From Paraburkholderia sp. BL23I1N1 (lineage in GTDB: Bacteria; Pseudomonadota; Gammaproteobacteria; Burkholderiales; Burkholderiaceae): a stretch of DNA of 64,000 bases. Positions 15,605 to 24,614 of the stretch are shown here, in pieces. The notes beneath the pieces are model-generated. The model was not told the origin of the DNA, did no database searches, and worked only from the letters and a program-made list of their open reading frames with translations. How positions within the stretch are numbered: position 1 is the first letter of the stretch; each line of letters opens with the position of its first letter. The stretch spans positions 3,348,001 through 3,412,000 of the forward strand of contig NZ_RAPV01000001.1 in NCBI RefSeq assembly GCF_003610295.1, given 5' to 3'. The position numbers and the translations under genes were made by a program.

Positions 15605-16183
15605 TCATTCGACCTCCTCCGGATTGAGCAGCGACGTGAGAACGTGATCTGCCCACGATCCGTTGATCTTCAGGTACGAGCGTGCTTGTCCCTCGCGCTC
15701 GAAACCAATTCGTTCGAGCAGGCGCGCGCTGCGAGTGTTCTCCAGTTGATAATTGGCCATGATTCGATGCAGTTTCAAATTCTTGAAGACATGCTCGATC
15801 GCAAACGTCAGACTCTCACGCATCAGCCCCTGACCTTCGGCTTGCTTCGCGATCGAAAAGCCGAGGTGGCAAGCTTGAAACGGTCCACGGACGATATTGG
15901 TGAAGTTGCAGTCGCCAATCACCTCGCCGCTTTCGGGTCTGTGTACCAGTAGATAAAGAGCGTTTCCGGCGGCGTTGTGCTGCTCCATTAACCGAAGGCG
16001 TTGGGCTATGGCATCGGCCTCGAAAAAACCGCTGGGTCGCAGCGGTTCCCATGGTTGAAGGTGCTCCCGATTTTCAAGGTAATAAGCTTGCAAATCGCAA
16101 GCGTAGCGCTCGCTAGCAGCCCGCAGAACCAAGCGCGCAGTGTGGACTATCTCCGTGGGAAGGCATAACGTCGGAACCGCCAT
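15605..16183 (-). CDS. GNAT acetyltransferase, RimJ/RimL type
   Basis: A 192-residue GNAT protein. It starts MAVPTLCLPTEIVHTARLVLRAA, the RimJ-like beginning. It contains LQPWEPLRP, GDCNFTNI, the acetyl-CoA-binding segment near AEGQGLMRESLTFAI, and the terminal NTRSARLLERIGFEREG. These fit N-alpha or small-molecule acetyltransferases such as ribosomal-protein-S5-alanine acetyltransferase. I prefer the ATG at 16183 behind GAGG over a start 49 codons upstream, because it gives the family length. Cytosolic. No operon partner. Confidence 0.85.
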   Translation of the reverse strand: MAVPTLCLPTEIVHTARLVLRAASERYACDLQAYYLENREHLQPWEPLRPSGFFEADAIAQRLRLMEQHNAAGNALYLLVHRPESGEVIGDCNFTNIVRGPFQACHLGFSIAKQAEGQGLMRESLTFAIEHVFKNLKLHRIMANYQLENTRSARLLERIGFEREGQARSYLKINGSWADHVLTSLLNPEEVE

Positions 16184-16503
16184 GCTCTCAACCTCAGTAG
16201 CGTTTTGGGACACGGAATATACCTGAACTAAATTGTCATATCCCTTTTCCGTGCCCACCTCTTGGAAACTCCCGCGCGGATGGCCGCTTTTCTGGTTCGC
16301 GTTTGACGGCTCCGGGTCAGGTAGCGTCAAACGCGTGGGGCAGTAGCCGGCCAGTTTCGGTCATCCGCTCGCGCGCTGCGACGGACACTCGAATGTCCGG
16401 TTCATTCGGATAGCGCCCTTTTTGCTTCTGCATAGATTGAAGGCCGCCTGCACCCGTCCCGTCGGACAGTCGTGACGACACAGCGAAGCTGGCACGTTCG
16501 ATC
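16184..16503. other. intergenic region, no supported gene
   Basis: About 320 bp between the acetyltransferase gene and the oxidoreductase gene. Only frame shadows of the neighbouring genes are seen, with no clear terminator. Confidence 0.4.
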
Positions 16504-17490
16504 TCACGCGACGTCCACCACGATTTTCCCGCGTGCGGTGGCGTTCGTGATGGCGTCGTAGGCGAGTTCCGCGGACCGCAGGTCGAACCGGCGAGGATCG
16601 AGATTCGGCATGAGCTTGCCGGCCTCGGTCAACCGTGTGGCCTCGCGCAGCACCGCTCCGTGATGCGCGCGATGCATGCCCGTCAGGAGCGGGTAGAGGG
16701 TGAAGACTCCTGAGTACGTCGCTTCTCGAAACGACAGGGGAGCTAGCGCATGCGTACCCCAACCCAAGGCGCTGACGACATGGCCAAAATGCTTGACTGC
16801 CGCAAACGACGCATCGAGCGAAGGGCCGCCGACGGTGTCGACCACGACGTCGAAGCCTGTGTCCTGCGTCAACGATGCGACATACTGCTCGACCGATTGC
16901 GACCGGTAGTCGATGGGCGTAGCGCCCAGACGCGTAACGAGATCGTGGTCGCGTGCACTCGCTGTTGCAAAGACCCGGGCGCCGAGTGCGCGCGCCAGTT
17001 GCACCGAGACATGCCCGACACCGCCTGCTCCGCCTTGCACCAGCACAGTTTGGCCCGCTTGCAGATGGGCCCGGTCGACAATGCCGGAATAGGAGGTGAT
17101 GAACGCGAGGGGCAGCGCCGCGGATTCACGCATCGACAGGTTGGCCGGCTTGATCGCAAGCAGGTCAGCATCGACCGCCGCATACTGGGCCAGCGAGCCC
17201 TGAATGCCACCAACGCCGCCCGTCATACCGTAGACCTCGTCGCCGACATTGAAAGCGGTCACGCCGGGCCCCACGGCATCGACTACGCCAGCCATATCGA
17301 TGCCGAGCACCAGCGGGAGCGGATGCTTCGCATGCGGTGCGCTGCCAGCGCGGATCTTGGCGTCGAGCGGATTGAGACCGCTTGCGGCAATGCGCACGCG
17401 CACCTGGCCGTGTGCGGGCTCGGGCATCGAGATTTCGGTCAATTCGAGCGGGCCGTTGTAGCGATTGAGGACGAGCGCCTGCATGGTCAT
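16504..17490 (-). CDS. zinc-type MDR NADPH:quinone oxidoreductase-like protein
   Basis: A 328-residue medium-chain dehydrogenase/reductase. The N-terminal GroES-like domain (MPEPAHGQVRVRIAASGLNP, PLVLGIDMAGVV) is followed by the Rossmann domain with GGAGGVGHVSVQLARALGA. The usual structural-zinc cysteine cluster is absent, which places it with quinone oxidoreductase / enoyl reductase-like members. It likely uses NADPH to reduce quinones or activated alkenals. Cytosolic, apparently a single gene. Confidence 0.86.
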   Translation of the reverse strand: MTMQALVLNRYNGPLELTEISMPEPAHGQVRVRIAASGLNPLDAKIRAGSAPHAKHPLPLVLGIDMAGVVDAVGPGVTAFNVGDEVYGMTGGVGGIQGSLAQYAAVDADLLAIKPANLSMRESAALPLAFITSYSGIVDRAHLQAGQTVLVQGGAGGVGHVSVQLARALGARVFATASARDHDLVTRLGATPIDYRSQSVEQYVASLTQDTGFDVVVDTVGGPSLDASFAAVKHFGHVVSALGWGTHALAPLSFREATYSGVFTLYPLLTGMHRAHHGAVLREATRLTEAGKLMPNLDPRRFDLRSAELAYDAITNATARGKIVVDVA

Positions 17491-17562
17491 GGTCGTTTCC
17501 TATCGGTTGCTTTCCCGTCGAGGGGAGGGTCAATACGTTCATCATGATTTATGCAGAAACCA

Positions 17563-17578
17563 CCCGAATTATTTCGGG
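17563..17578 (-). terminator. weak hairpin overlapping the stop codon
   Basis: On the minus strand CCCGAA-ATAA-TTCGGG forms a 6-bp stem that overlaps the TAA of the preceding exported-protein gene. TGGTTTCT follows rather than a clean U-run. It could be a weak intrinsic terminator. Confidence 0.35.
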
Positions 17579-18240
17579 CGTGCAATTAATTGATGATGTG
17601 CATTCACTCCGATATCGCCTCGAGATTTGCCATGCGCCATGTTATCGGAATGATAGACAAGCAACACAGCATTGTCGTGAGTAAGCGCGGAGGGCGCGAT
17701 AACCGTAGCTACACCGCGGCCATTCGAGTCGGCAACGAAACTGTTTTCGGTGCCTTTGGCATCTAGAGGAGTGAATCCAACCGGCTTCTGGTCGAAATGG
17801 TTCTCGAACAGGCTATAGTGGCCGCCAGGCTTGAGTCGGGAAAAGGCAACAGTGATGCGCTCGGCCCCGGTTGGCAGCGGAGAAAGCACAGCTTGACCTT
17901 TCGGAGCTAGCCACTGGCCGAGGGACATGTTGAGAGAGCGGCCCTCTGCGTTAAAAAGGGGAAGGCTGGCATCATCAGACACGAGCGCGTTCCTCAAGCC
18001 TGCCACATGGCGAATCCCCTGCGGCCCTACTGCAGCTACAGCCGATGATTCCTTGACGAATACTTGCGGATCCAACGCTGTCTTCTGCTTGGTCTCCTTG
18101 GAGAAAAATGCCGCATGGGTCTCGAAGTCGAGTGCCTGGGCTGGCTCAGTGGCTCGTACTATCGGAGCGCTTATAGCCATTAACCCAAGAATGAACGACG
18201 CAATCCAATAGCGAATATCTGAAAATGCCAATTTTTTCAT
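17569..18240 (-). CDS. exported protein of unknown function
   Basis: A 223-residue protein with a signal peptide at residues 1-30 (MKKLAFSDIRYWIASFILG, ending PIVRA). The mature protein contains LGQWLAPKGQAVLSPLPTGAERITVAFSRLK-like strands, HYSLFENHFDQKPVGFTPLD, and a C-terminal VLLVYHSDNMAHGKSRGDIGVNAHHQLI. Several histidines near the end could bind a metal, with a layout like a small beta-sandwich. I do not recognise the family. The ATG at 18240 follows an AAGAG site and begins the signal peptide. No close neighbour on the same strand. Confidence 0.7.
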   Translation of the reverse strand: MKKLAFSDIRYWIASFILGLMAISAPIVRATEPAQALDFETHAAFFSKETKQKTALDPQVFVKESSAVAAVGPQGIRHVAGLRNALVSDDASLPLFNAEGRSLNMSLGQWLAPKGQAVLSPLPTGAERITVAFSRLKPGGHYSLFENHFDQKPVGFTPLDAKGTENSFVADSNGRGVATVIAPSALTHDNAVLLVYHSDNMAHGKSRGDIGVNAHHQLIARPK

Positions 18241-19245
18241 GGATTTACTCTTTTTTTTAATGCGGGCGATGGGCTGCGCTGTGGATGCCAATCTCGGCAC
18301 AACGACCCGCAATTCGCTGGTTGACGGGGAAGCAGCACGAATGGCCGCCTGGTTCCGCGTGGCCGTCAGCCAGATATTACGGCATTCAGCGGCTGAAACA
18401 GGTCGCCTTGGAAATTCGCGAGGGACCGGGCGTGGTCGATGCTGTTGAAAAAGTCGATCACCGTCTTTCCCGCGAGGTTTTCAGGTGTCTTCTTACCCTT
18501 AGCCGACGTTCGCGAGCGGTTTGTAGACCGATCTAAGAGGTCGATTTTTTCGCCGTCGGATTGAAAAAGCCGTGCAGCGACTTTTTCAACAGCATCGGCC
18601 AACGACGGCCCTTCACCAGAGCGCTCAGACGGATACTCAAACGTCAGGTTCACTCCGTTACCCGCCGTTGAACCCCTTGACAGGGAGGCCGACCGCTCCG
18701 GGTCGCCTTATTTCACTCGCGTAACGGCGATCCCCCGACGTCTACGTCGGACCGGGTGCGGCCACAAGCCGACGGTGGATACTCAGATCCAAATCGTCGA
18801 CAATCCGCCCCGCTGCGAAAGCGCCAACAGGATGATTGTGGCTGGGGGTCTTCCGGTGGCGACCGCCGGGGTTCGATCGAAGCAACGCGCTGCCGCGAGT
18901 TGCCATCATTAGGTCGCGGTATCAGCTCAGACGACCCGCCGCGGGTCATAAAAAAGAAGTCCAATGGCGCGATAATAGGGGAGCAATGGCGTCACAATGG
19001 GACAAGCAAAAGTTTCGATGCTTTCGTTTGTAAGGAAGTTTGACGGACCGGGAAGGATGGATATCGCTTCCAGTCAGTGGTACCTGACAGACGTCGCCGT
19101 CTCCAGAGATCGGCTACCGGATTAAAGAAATTCGTTTCGAACTGCCGCGCATAAGAATGCCGATCCCGGTGGCCCGCCATCACTCGATAAACAAACGAAG
19201 CGGTTGGCCTGAGTTGTTCGCAAATCACCACGAGGAGACCTTGCC
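18241..19245. other. about 1 kb without a supported gene
   Basis: Several short open frames, none with domain or start signals. The stretch contains a perfect 19-bp inverted repeat pair (listed separately) and may hold decayed mobile DNA. A GAGGAG site at its end belongs to the following AraC gene. Confidence 0.5.
18438..18596. repeat. inverted repeat pair bounding about 160 bp (possible MITE or IS-end remnant)
   Basis: GATGCTGTTGAAAAAGTCG at 18438-18456 is repeated exactly, inverted, at 18578-18596. The match extends about six bases outward with one clear mismatch (TGGTC against TGGCC). The core TGTTGAAAAAG resembles terminal repeats of several insertion-sequence families. No transposase lies between the arms and no obvious target duplication flanks them. 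Confidence 0.55.
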
Positions 19246-20148
19246 ATGGTAACTGCTGCGAATTTCGTCCCGAGCCAACGCATGGACGAACTCCAGACAA
19301 TCGAAGCAAGCTCATTCGCATATCGAGGCATGTCCTGTGCCCACTTTCTTCGAACCTGGCACGACACCAAGCCGCTCGACCCGAATCCGGTTAGTGAAAC
19401 CTTCATGGTGGTGATTCCGATGCAGGCAACGCCGGCGCATGGAGGCTGGCTGGATGGCCGTCGGGTCGAATTTCCGGCCCATCCGGCCGGGTCGGTCGGC
19501 TATCTGGACTGGCGCCAAAGCTGGGCTGCCGATTTGCAGACACCTTTCGAAACGATGAATTTCTTCGTTCCGCTGTCTTCATTCAACGAGTTGACCGATG
19601 AACTCGGCGGCCACCGTATCGACTCGCTATCGTGTCCCGCTTCCCTTCAGGCGGACGTCGATCCACACGCTCTCGGCTTCGCGGCGACGATGCAACCTAT
19701 CCTTTCCCGACCGCACGAAGCTTCAGCACTTCTGGCGGACTACCTGTTCGGTGCTGTGCGATTGCACCTTGCCGTGAGGTACGGCGGCTTGCGCATCACT
19801 GAGAGGCGGCGGGGAGGAAGGCTCGCCGGCTGGCAGGAACGGCGAGCGAAGGAAATCATGCTCGATGACCTGGGTGCAGACGTCAGCATCGAGGCAGTTG
19901 CTGCTGCGTGCGGACTTTCAGGCAGTCAGTTCGAGCGGGCGTTCAAGACGACGACCGGTATGCCGCCGCATCGCTGGCGCCTAAGCCAGCGCGCCCGTCG
20001 CGCCCGCGAATTGCTTGACTCTACTGCGCTGTCTCTGGCGGAGATTGCGCAGATATGCGGCTTTGCGGACCAGAGTCATCTGAATCGCGTTTTCGCGGGC
20101 ACCCATGGCGTGACGCCTGGTGCTTACCGACGTATGCGGGGAAGGTGA
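19246..20148 (+). CDS. AraC-family transcriptional regulator
   Basis: A 300-residue regulator. The N-terminal 190 residues form a cupin-like ligand-binding domain (AraC_binding_2-like; QSWAADLQTPFETMNFFVPL). The C-terminal pair of helix-turn-helices reads VSIEAVAAACGLSGSQFERAFK and LSLAEIAQICGFADQSHLNRVF, ending GVTPGAYRRMRGR. The ATG follows GAGGAG. It precedes three hydrolase genes on the same strand by about 100 nt and probably controls them; the effector is unknown. Confidence 0.92.
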   Translation: MVTAANFVPSQRMDELQTIEASSFAYRGMSCAHFLRTWHDTKPLDPNPVSETFMVVIPMQATPAHGGWLDGRRVEFPAHPAGSVGYLDWRQSWAADLQTPFETMNFFVPLSSFNELTDELGGHRIDSLSCPASLQADVDPHALGFAATMQPILSRPHEASALLADYLFGAVRLHLAVRYGGLRITERRRGGRLAGWQERRAKEIMLDDLGADVSIEAVAAACGLSGSQFERAFKTTTGMPPHRWRLSQRARRARELLDSTALSLAEIAQICGFADQSHLNRVFAGTHGVTPGAYRRMRGR

Positions 20149-20246
20149 CGTCAGGTCACAGTGCTCTGGTACAAAACTAGCGAATTCGTGCAATACGCGC
20201 GACACCCATCGGGAAATACTGTTCTCAATTCTTAAGGAGAGCAGCG

Positions 20247-20954
20247 ATGGGCTCAAACCGCGCCTATATAGAAATCGACCTACCCGACGGGCAGATGAAG
20301 GCGTACGTCGCTCGTCCACAGACGTCCACTGCGGCAGTGGTCCTTGTGCTACAGGAAATTTTCGGTGTCAATGCCGACGTGCGCGCAGCATGCAACGAGC
20401 TTGCTCAGCAAGGCTTCATTGCCGTGGCACCTGATCTTTTTTGGCGCGACGCTCCCGGCCTCGATCTCAACAGTTGGAGCGAAGAAGAGTGGCAGCGGGG
20501 ATTGGAGTTGTACGGCCGGTACGACCGAGACCGCGGCGTTCGCGACGTTGCTGCTACGGTGCAGTCAACGCGCAAGCTGGAAGGCGGGTCGGGGCGAGTT
20601 GGCGTTATGGGTTTCTGTCTTGGCGGCCTGATGACCTTCCTGGTCGCAGCGCGGACTAACTCCGATGCCGCCTGTGCTTTTTATGGCGGCGGGACTGAGG
20701 CCTACATTGGTGAGATGCAAGCGGTTCGTGCTCCGCTGCTCATGCATCTGGCAGATGAGGACGAATTCATCCCGAAACCAGCTCAGACGCAGATCCGGGA
20801 AGCGGCGAGCGGCCATTCCCTCATCGAAATTCACACCTATCCCGGTTGTCACCATGCGTTCGCTCGTCACAGTGGCAACCACTACGACGAACTGTCCGCC
20901 TCCACAGCGAACGCACGCACCTATGCGTTCTTTTCGCGACATTTGAACCACTGA
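20247..20954 (+). CDS. dienelactone hydrolase family protein
   Basis: A 235-residue carboxymethylenebutenolidase-like hydrolase. The nucleophile is Cys124 in GFCLGG, the acid is Asp172 in LADEDEFIP, and the base is His203 in GCHHAFAR, matching the Cys/Asp/His triad of the family. VLQEIFGVN carries the usual Glu. Family members open dienelactones from chlorocatechol degradation or related lactones. It is followed 12 nt later by an alpha/beta hydrolase gene, so they form an operon. AAGGAGA precedes the ATG. Cytosolic. Confidence 0.9.
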   Translation: MGSNRAYIEIDLPDGQMKAYVARPQTSTAAVVLVLQEIFGVNADVRAACNELAQQGFIAVAPDLFWRDAPGLDLNSWSEEEWQRGLELYGRYDRDRGVRDVAATVQSTRKLEGGSGRVGVMGFCLGGLMTFLVAARTNSDAACAFYGGGTEAYIGEMQAVRAPLLMHLADEDEFIPKPAQTQIREAASGHSLIEIHTYPGCHHAFARHSGNHYDELSASTANARTYAFFSRHLNH

Positions 20955-20966
20955 CTGGAGAAGCAC

Positions 20967-21836
20967 ATGATTCAGACCAACCACCATAGTGGAGCCGTCG
21001 ACGCCCCGACTCTTTATGCAGAAACGAACGGTCGGACTCTTGCGTACCGATCGATCGGTAACGGAGAGCCTCTAATTTTGTGTGTTCGCTTCAGAGGCGT
21101 CCTGGACGTTTGGGACCCGGCGTTTCTCGATGCGCTTGCAAAGACATTCCGCGTAATCACGTTCGATTATTCCGGCCTTGGATTATCGACTGGAGAAGCG
21201 AGCTACGACCCACGTGCGCTCGCGAAAGACGCGATGGATCTTGCGGACGCGATCGGGCTCGATTCGTTCTATCTTGCAGGCTGGTCGCTTGGCGGTCAGG
21301 CCGCGCAGGCGGCAGCAATACTTCACCCCGAGCGAGTACGAAAACTGATTCTTATCGGGACGACCCCTCCCGGCAAAGTACAGCATGGTCCTGAAGCAGT
21401 CTTCTTTGAGCGCGCGTTGAAGTTCGACAATGATCTCGACGACGAAACGGTGCTTTTTTTCGAACCGAAATCCGAGCGTAGCCGTGCGGCCGCGAGCGCG
21501 TCGCGGGAACGCATCGCACAGCGAAAAGCAGAGCGCAGCCCTGTCGTCCCGGAGGAAACCTATCTTCGATTGTTGGGCGGCGACGCGGGTCCGCCTGACG
21601 AATTGTTCATCGATCGAGGTGGGTATCGCGACACCTTGGCCTCTACATCGATTCCAATCCTCGTCATATCGGGGGACCACGAAATCGTCTTTCCCGTCCA
21701 AAACTGGTTCGCCGTGATTCCGGCATGGCGCACCCTGCACCTCGTCGTGATTCCTCAAGCGGGACATGGCCCGCACCATCAGGAGCCGCAGTTCTGCGCT
21801 GATCTGATTGCCAGCTTTGCAGGAAACATCGAATGA
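20967..21836 (+). CDS. alpha/beta hydrolase
   Basis: A 289-residue alpha/beta-hydrolase with LILCVRFRG near the oxyanion region, FDYSGLGLS, and the nucleophile elbow [10 protein letters not shown] (Ser). The acid is probably Asp in [10 protein letters not shown] and the base His in [12 protein letters not shown]. The usual HG oxyanion motif is replaced by VRFRG, typical of one subfamily of these proteins. Its stop overlaps the start of the haloperoxidase gene (ATGA), showing translational coupling. Substrate unknown. Confidence 0.85.
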   Translation: MIQTNHHSGAVDAPTLYAETNGRTLAYRSIGNGEPLILCVRFRGVLDVWDPAFLDALAKTFRVITFDYSGLGLSTGEASYDPRALAKDAMDLADAIGLDSFYLAGWSLGGQAAQAAAILHPERVRKLILIGTTPPGKVQHGPEAVFFERALKFDNDLDDETVLFFEPKSERSRAAASASRERIAQRKAERSPVVPEETYLRLLGGDAGPPDELFIDRGGYRDTLASTSIPILVISGDHEIVFPVQNWFAVIPAWRTLHLVVIPQAGHGPHHQEPQFCADLIASFAGNIE

Positions 21837-22813
21837 AAATGTCCGCGACGGACGGCGATAGTCCGGATCAGCCACGCAGGCGAAATTTTCTCGTCGACTG
21901 CGCTGCTTTAGTGGCCGCAGGCGCATTGCCGGTCCTGAACGCTTACGGGCTTGAGCGTGTCCCGCAACTTCAACAGGATAGCGAAATGAAAAGTATCAAG
22001 ACGAAGGACGGTACGACAATCTTCTATAAGGATTGGGGCACCGGGCAACCGGTAGTATTCCATCATGGATGGCCGCTTTCTGCCGACGACTGGGATGCGC
22101 AGATGCTGTTTTTCCTCGCGCATGGTTATCGAGTCATCGCGCACGACCGCAGGGGCCACGGCCGTTCGACCCAGACCTGGAGCGGCAACGAGATGGACAC
22201 CTATGCCGCAGATGTCGCCGAACTGGCAATGGCACTCAATCTGCGCGATGCCATTCATATCGGACATTCAACCGGCGGCGGCGAGGTCGCGCGGTACGTA
22301 GCGCAGCATGGCAAAGGGCGGGTCGCCAAAGCGGTGCTGATAGGTGCCGTCCCGCCGATAATGGTCAAGACTGAACACAATCCGGGCGGACTGCCAATCG
22401 AAGTGTTCGATGGTTTCCGGCAGGCAATGATTCAAAACCGGGCGCAATTTTTCCACGACGTGCCTGCGGGTCCCTTCTATGGATTCAATCGGTCGAATGC
22501 GAAGATATCCGAAGGGATCGTGGACAACTGGTGGCGGCAGGGCATGATGGGAGGTGCTAAAGCCCAATACGATTGCATCAAGGCCTTCTCCGAAACGGAT
22601 TTCACCGAAGATCTGAAACGCATTGAAGTGCCCACGTTGGTCCTGCATGGAGACGACGACCAGATCGTCCCAATCGCCGACTCAGCGTTGCTTTCGGCGA
22701 AACTACTTAAACGGGCAACGCTGAAGATTTATCCGGGGTTCCCGCACGGCATGGCGACAACTCACCCCGAGCAAATCAACGCAGAACTGCTTGAATTCGT
22801 CCAGGCCGGCTAA
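21833..22813 (+). CDS. cofactor-free haloperoxidase-type alpha/beta hydrolase with Tat-like leader
   Basis: Up to 326 residues. Residues 1-40 hold a twin-arginine-like leader ([20 protein letters not shown]). The catalytic core starts at [18 protein letters not shown] and shows [12 protein letters not shown], the elbow GHSTGGGEV (Ser), the acid in HGDDDQIVP, and the base in [14 protein letters not shown]. These are hallmarks of non-haem chloroperoxidases and related perhydrolases/esterases. A second ATG at 21986, behind AGGA, would give a leaderless cytosolic form. The gene is ATGA-coupled to the preceding hydrolase. Confidence 0.87.
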   Translation: MKMSATDGDSPDQPRRRNFLVDCAALVAAGALPVLNAYGLERVPQLQQDSEMKSIKTKDGTTIFYKDWGTGQPVVFHHGWPLSADDWDAQMLFFLAHGYRVIAHDRRGHGRSTQTWSGNEMDTYAADVAELAMALNLRDAIHIGHSTGGGEVARYVAQHGKGRVAKAVLIGAVPPIMVKTEHNPGGLPIEVFDGFRQAMIQNRAQFFHDVPAGPFYGFNRSNAKISEGIVDNWWRQGMMGGAKAQYDCIKAFSETDFTEDLKRIEVPTLVLHGDDDQIVPIADSALLSAKLLKRATLKIYPGFPHGMATTHPEQINAELLEFVQAG

Positions 22814-22871
22814 AGGTCCCCGTCTGCTGTGAATCGAAGCCGCGACCAAGCGCGCGTGCAACTGGGAGAAA

Positions 22872-23378
22872 ATGATGTCAATGCTATCGCCGTTCGGTAT
22901 ATTTCACACGTGCGTGAGCCTTGTGGCGCTGATTTGCGGCTTCGCTTCCCTTTTTCGGTCTGGATACATCCGTACTCAAACTGGGCTGGGAAAGGCTTAT
23001 GCCTTCACCACAGCCATAACAGCCACCACGGGGCTATTTATATTTCATCATGGCGGGTTTGGTAAGCCGCACGTTCTAAGTATCCTGACGTTGGTTGTTC
23101 TGGTCGTAGCTGCTGCGGCCGGAAGCAAATTCAGTACAAAGCCGCTGTCGCGATATGTAGAAACGATCTGCTACAGCGCAACCATACTCTTTCACTTCAT
23201 TCCGGGAATCACTGAATCGGGACTGCGACTTCCTTCGGGTAACCCCCTTTTCGCAAACCCCGACGTACCAGCCTTGCAAATGATAGATGGGGCGCTATTC
23301 GTGATTTTTCTAGCCTGCGCAACGGTTCAATGTTTCGCTTTAAGAGGTTTCAGACGGCGTGGTGCGACGTTGGAGTGA
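22872..23378 (+). CDS. integral membrane protein of unknown function
   Basis: A 168-residue protein with about four transmembrane helices: residues 7-28, 42-60, 68-88 and 138-158. Conserved-looking features are HTCVSLVALICGFASL, TGLFIFHHGGFGKPH and LFHFIPGITESGLRLP. The histidines at helix ends could bind haem or quinone, and the layout resembles DUF2306-like proteins, without certainty. GGGAG precedes two adjacent ATGs (22872 and 22875); either may start. It lies 58 nt after the haloperoxidase gene and may belong to that operon. Confidence 0.7.
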   Translation: MMSMLSPFGIFHTCVSLVALICGFASLFRSGYIRTQTGLGKAYAFTTAITATTGLFIFHHGGFGKPHVLSILTLVVLVVAAAAGSKFSTKPLSRYVETICYSATILFHFIPGITESGLRLPSGNPLFANPDVPALQMIDGALFVIFLACATVQCFALRGFRRRGATLE

Positions 23379-23721
23379 ACGTGCCGGCCTAACGACGCAG
23401 GTTTTGTGAGCCGTTAGAAATTGAGGTGCCTTGGCCAAGGCACGCAATACTGCGCTGGCAACGCCTGAAGGCTAACCATCGGCGAGAGGCCACTCTCGGT
23501 AAAGCCGATCGTCGCCTTAGGGTCAATACCCGTCCGACACGAGTTAAAAGATCGGCGGGGAAACAGCCCCCTACGATCGCCTCGCGAATGTCTGTTTGCG
23601 AGGACCGGGGGCTCTCGTCCAAGCAACGGGGCAACACCTGCACCGACGCCGCGTATCGAGGTCCAATGCGGTTCCATGGCATCATCGTGTGCACCTTCAC
23701 ACCACCGCAGGAGCTTACGCC
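23379..23721. other. intergenic region, no supported gene
   Basis: Open frames on both strands are arginine/proline-rich without start signals. A GGAGCTT site at the end serves the next gene. Confidence 0.4.
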
Positions 23722-24009
23722 ATGGCGACTTATATTGTATTCACAAGGGAAAGCACGCAGGATCAGGGTGAACTCGACATCTACCAAAGCAAGGTGGGCG
23801 AGACCTTTAAAGGTCATCCCATCAAGATTCTCGCTGCTTACGGACCTCAGCAGGTCCTTGAGGGCGACGCGCCAGAAGGCGTCGTGATCGTGGAGTTTCC
23901 GTCGACGGCGGCCGCGCGCGCATGGTACGACAGCCCGGCGTATCAGGAGAGCGCGCAGCACCGGTTCAAGGGCGCGCGCTATCGGGCCGTTCTCGTCGAA
24001 GGCATCTGA
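23722..24009 (+). CDS. DUF1330-family protein
   Basis: A 95-residue ferredoxin-like (dimeric alpha/beta barrel) protein: MATYIVFTRESTQDQGELDIY, LAAYGPQQVLEG, VVIVEFPSTAAARAWYDSP and the closing YRAVLVEG. These are standard DUF1330 elements, including the AWYDSPAYQ helix. The function of the family is unknown; members often accompany catabolic enzymes. I use the ATG behind GGAG and not a longer upstream frame. Confidence 0.85.
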   Translation: MATYIVFTRESTQDQGELDIYQSKVGETFKGHPIKILAAYGPQQVLEGDAPEGVVIVEFPSTAAARAWYDSPAYQESAQHRFKGARYRAVLVEGI

Positions 24010-24097
24010 CGAAAGGCGGCGAGGAGCGGATCTTCCGCTCCCGGCCTGCGGACGGCAGACGAGGCGCCCAGATCGCTCCTGCTCTCCCAATATCGCC

Positions 24098-24508
24098 CTA
24101 TCCTTCGTTGGCCAACCTTGACCGGATCTCGGCAGCCGAGAGGTCGCGCTGATGTGTGGCAATTTGCCATGTGTTTTCCCACGGATCTCTGACCATCGCT
24201 CGCCTGTCGCCGTATGGCATGTCGGCCGGAACCTCGAGCGAGATCGCATTCGCCGCAATCGCTCGCTGGAAGGTCGAATCGGCGTCCTCAACGTAGACAT
24301 ACAGAAATGCCGGCATCGGATCGCGAAGGCCGTCGCCGCCGCTAACCATCACGACGGAATCGCCGATCATGATTTCGGCAGGCAGCCCGTGACGGAATTC
24401 GCCCTGTGCCAAAAACACCGTCTTGATGAATGTGATCAGGTTTTCCGGATCCCGTACGACGATTCGGGGCGTGACGGTATGCCATCCATCAGGTTGAAAT
24501 TTAGCCAT
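24098..24508 (-). CDS. VOC/glyoxalase-fold protein (PhnB-like)
   Basis: A 136-residue vicinal-oxygen-chelate protein: TVTPRIVVRDPENLITFIK, EIMIGDSVVMVSGG, FLYVYVEDADSTFQRAI and GDRRAMVRDPWENTWQIATH. The betaalphabetabetabeta pattern and the DPWGN-like terminal strand identify the PhnB/YDCI-like group. The reaction is unknown. It converges with the DUF1330 gene and is separated from the IS701 element by about 100 bp. Confidence 0.85.
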   Translation of the reverse strand: MAKFQPDGWHTVTPRIVVRDPENLITFIKTVFLAQGEFRHGLPAEIMIGDSVVMVSGGDGLRDPMPAFLYVYVEDADSTFQRAIAANAISLEVPADMPYGDRRAMVRDPWENTWQIATHQRDLSAAEIRSRLANEG

Positions 24509-24614
24509 GTTGCGCAGCCTCGGAAGAGATTCGCAAGGGCATTGTCTCCCGAGCGCCGGATGTCCGCAAAGGATCGGAATGGCGGTAGCACGAGGTTTTT
24601 CAACAGGCGGCTAG

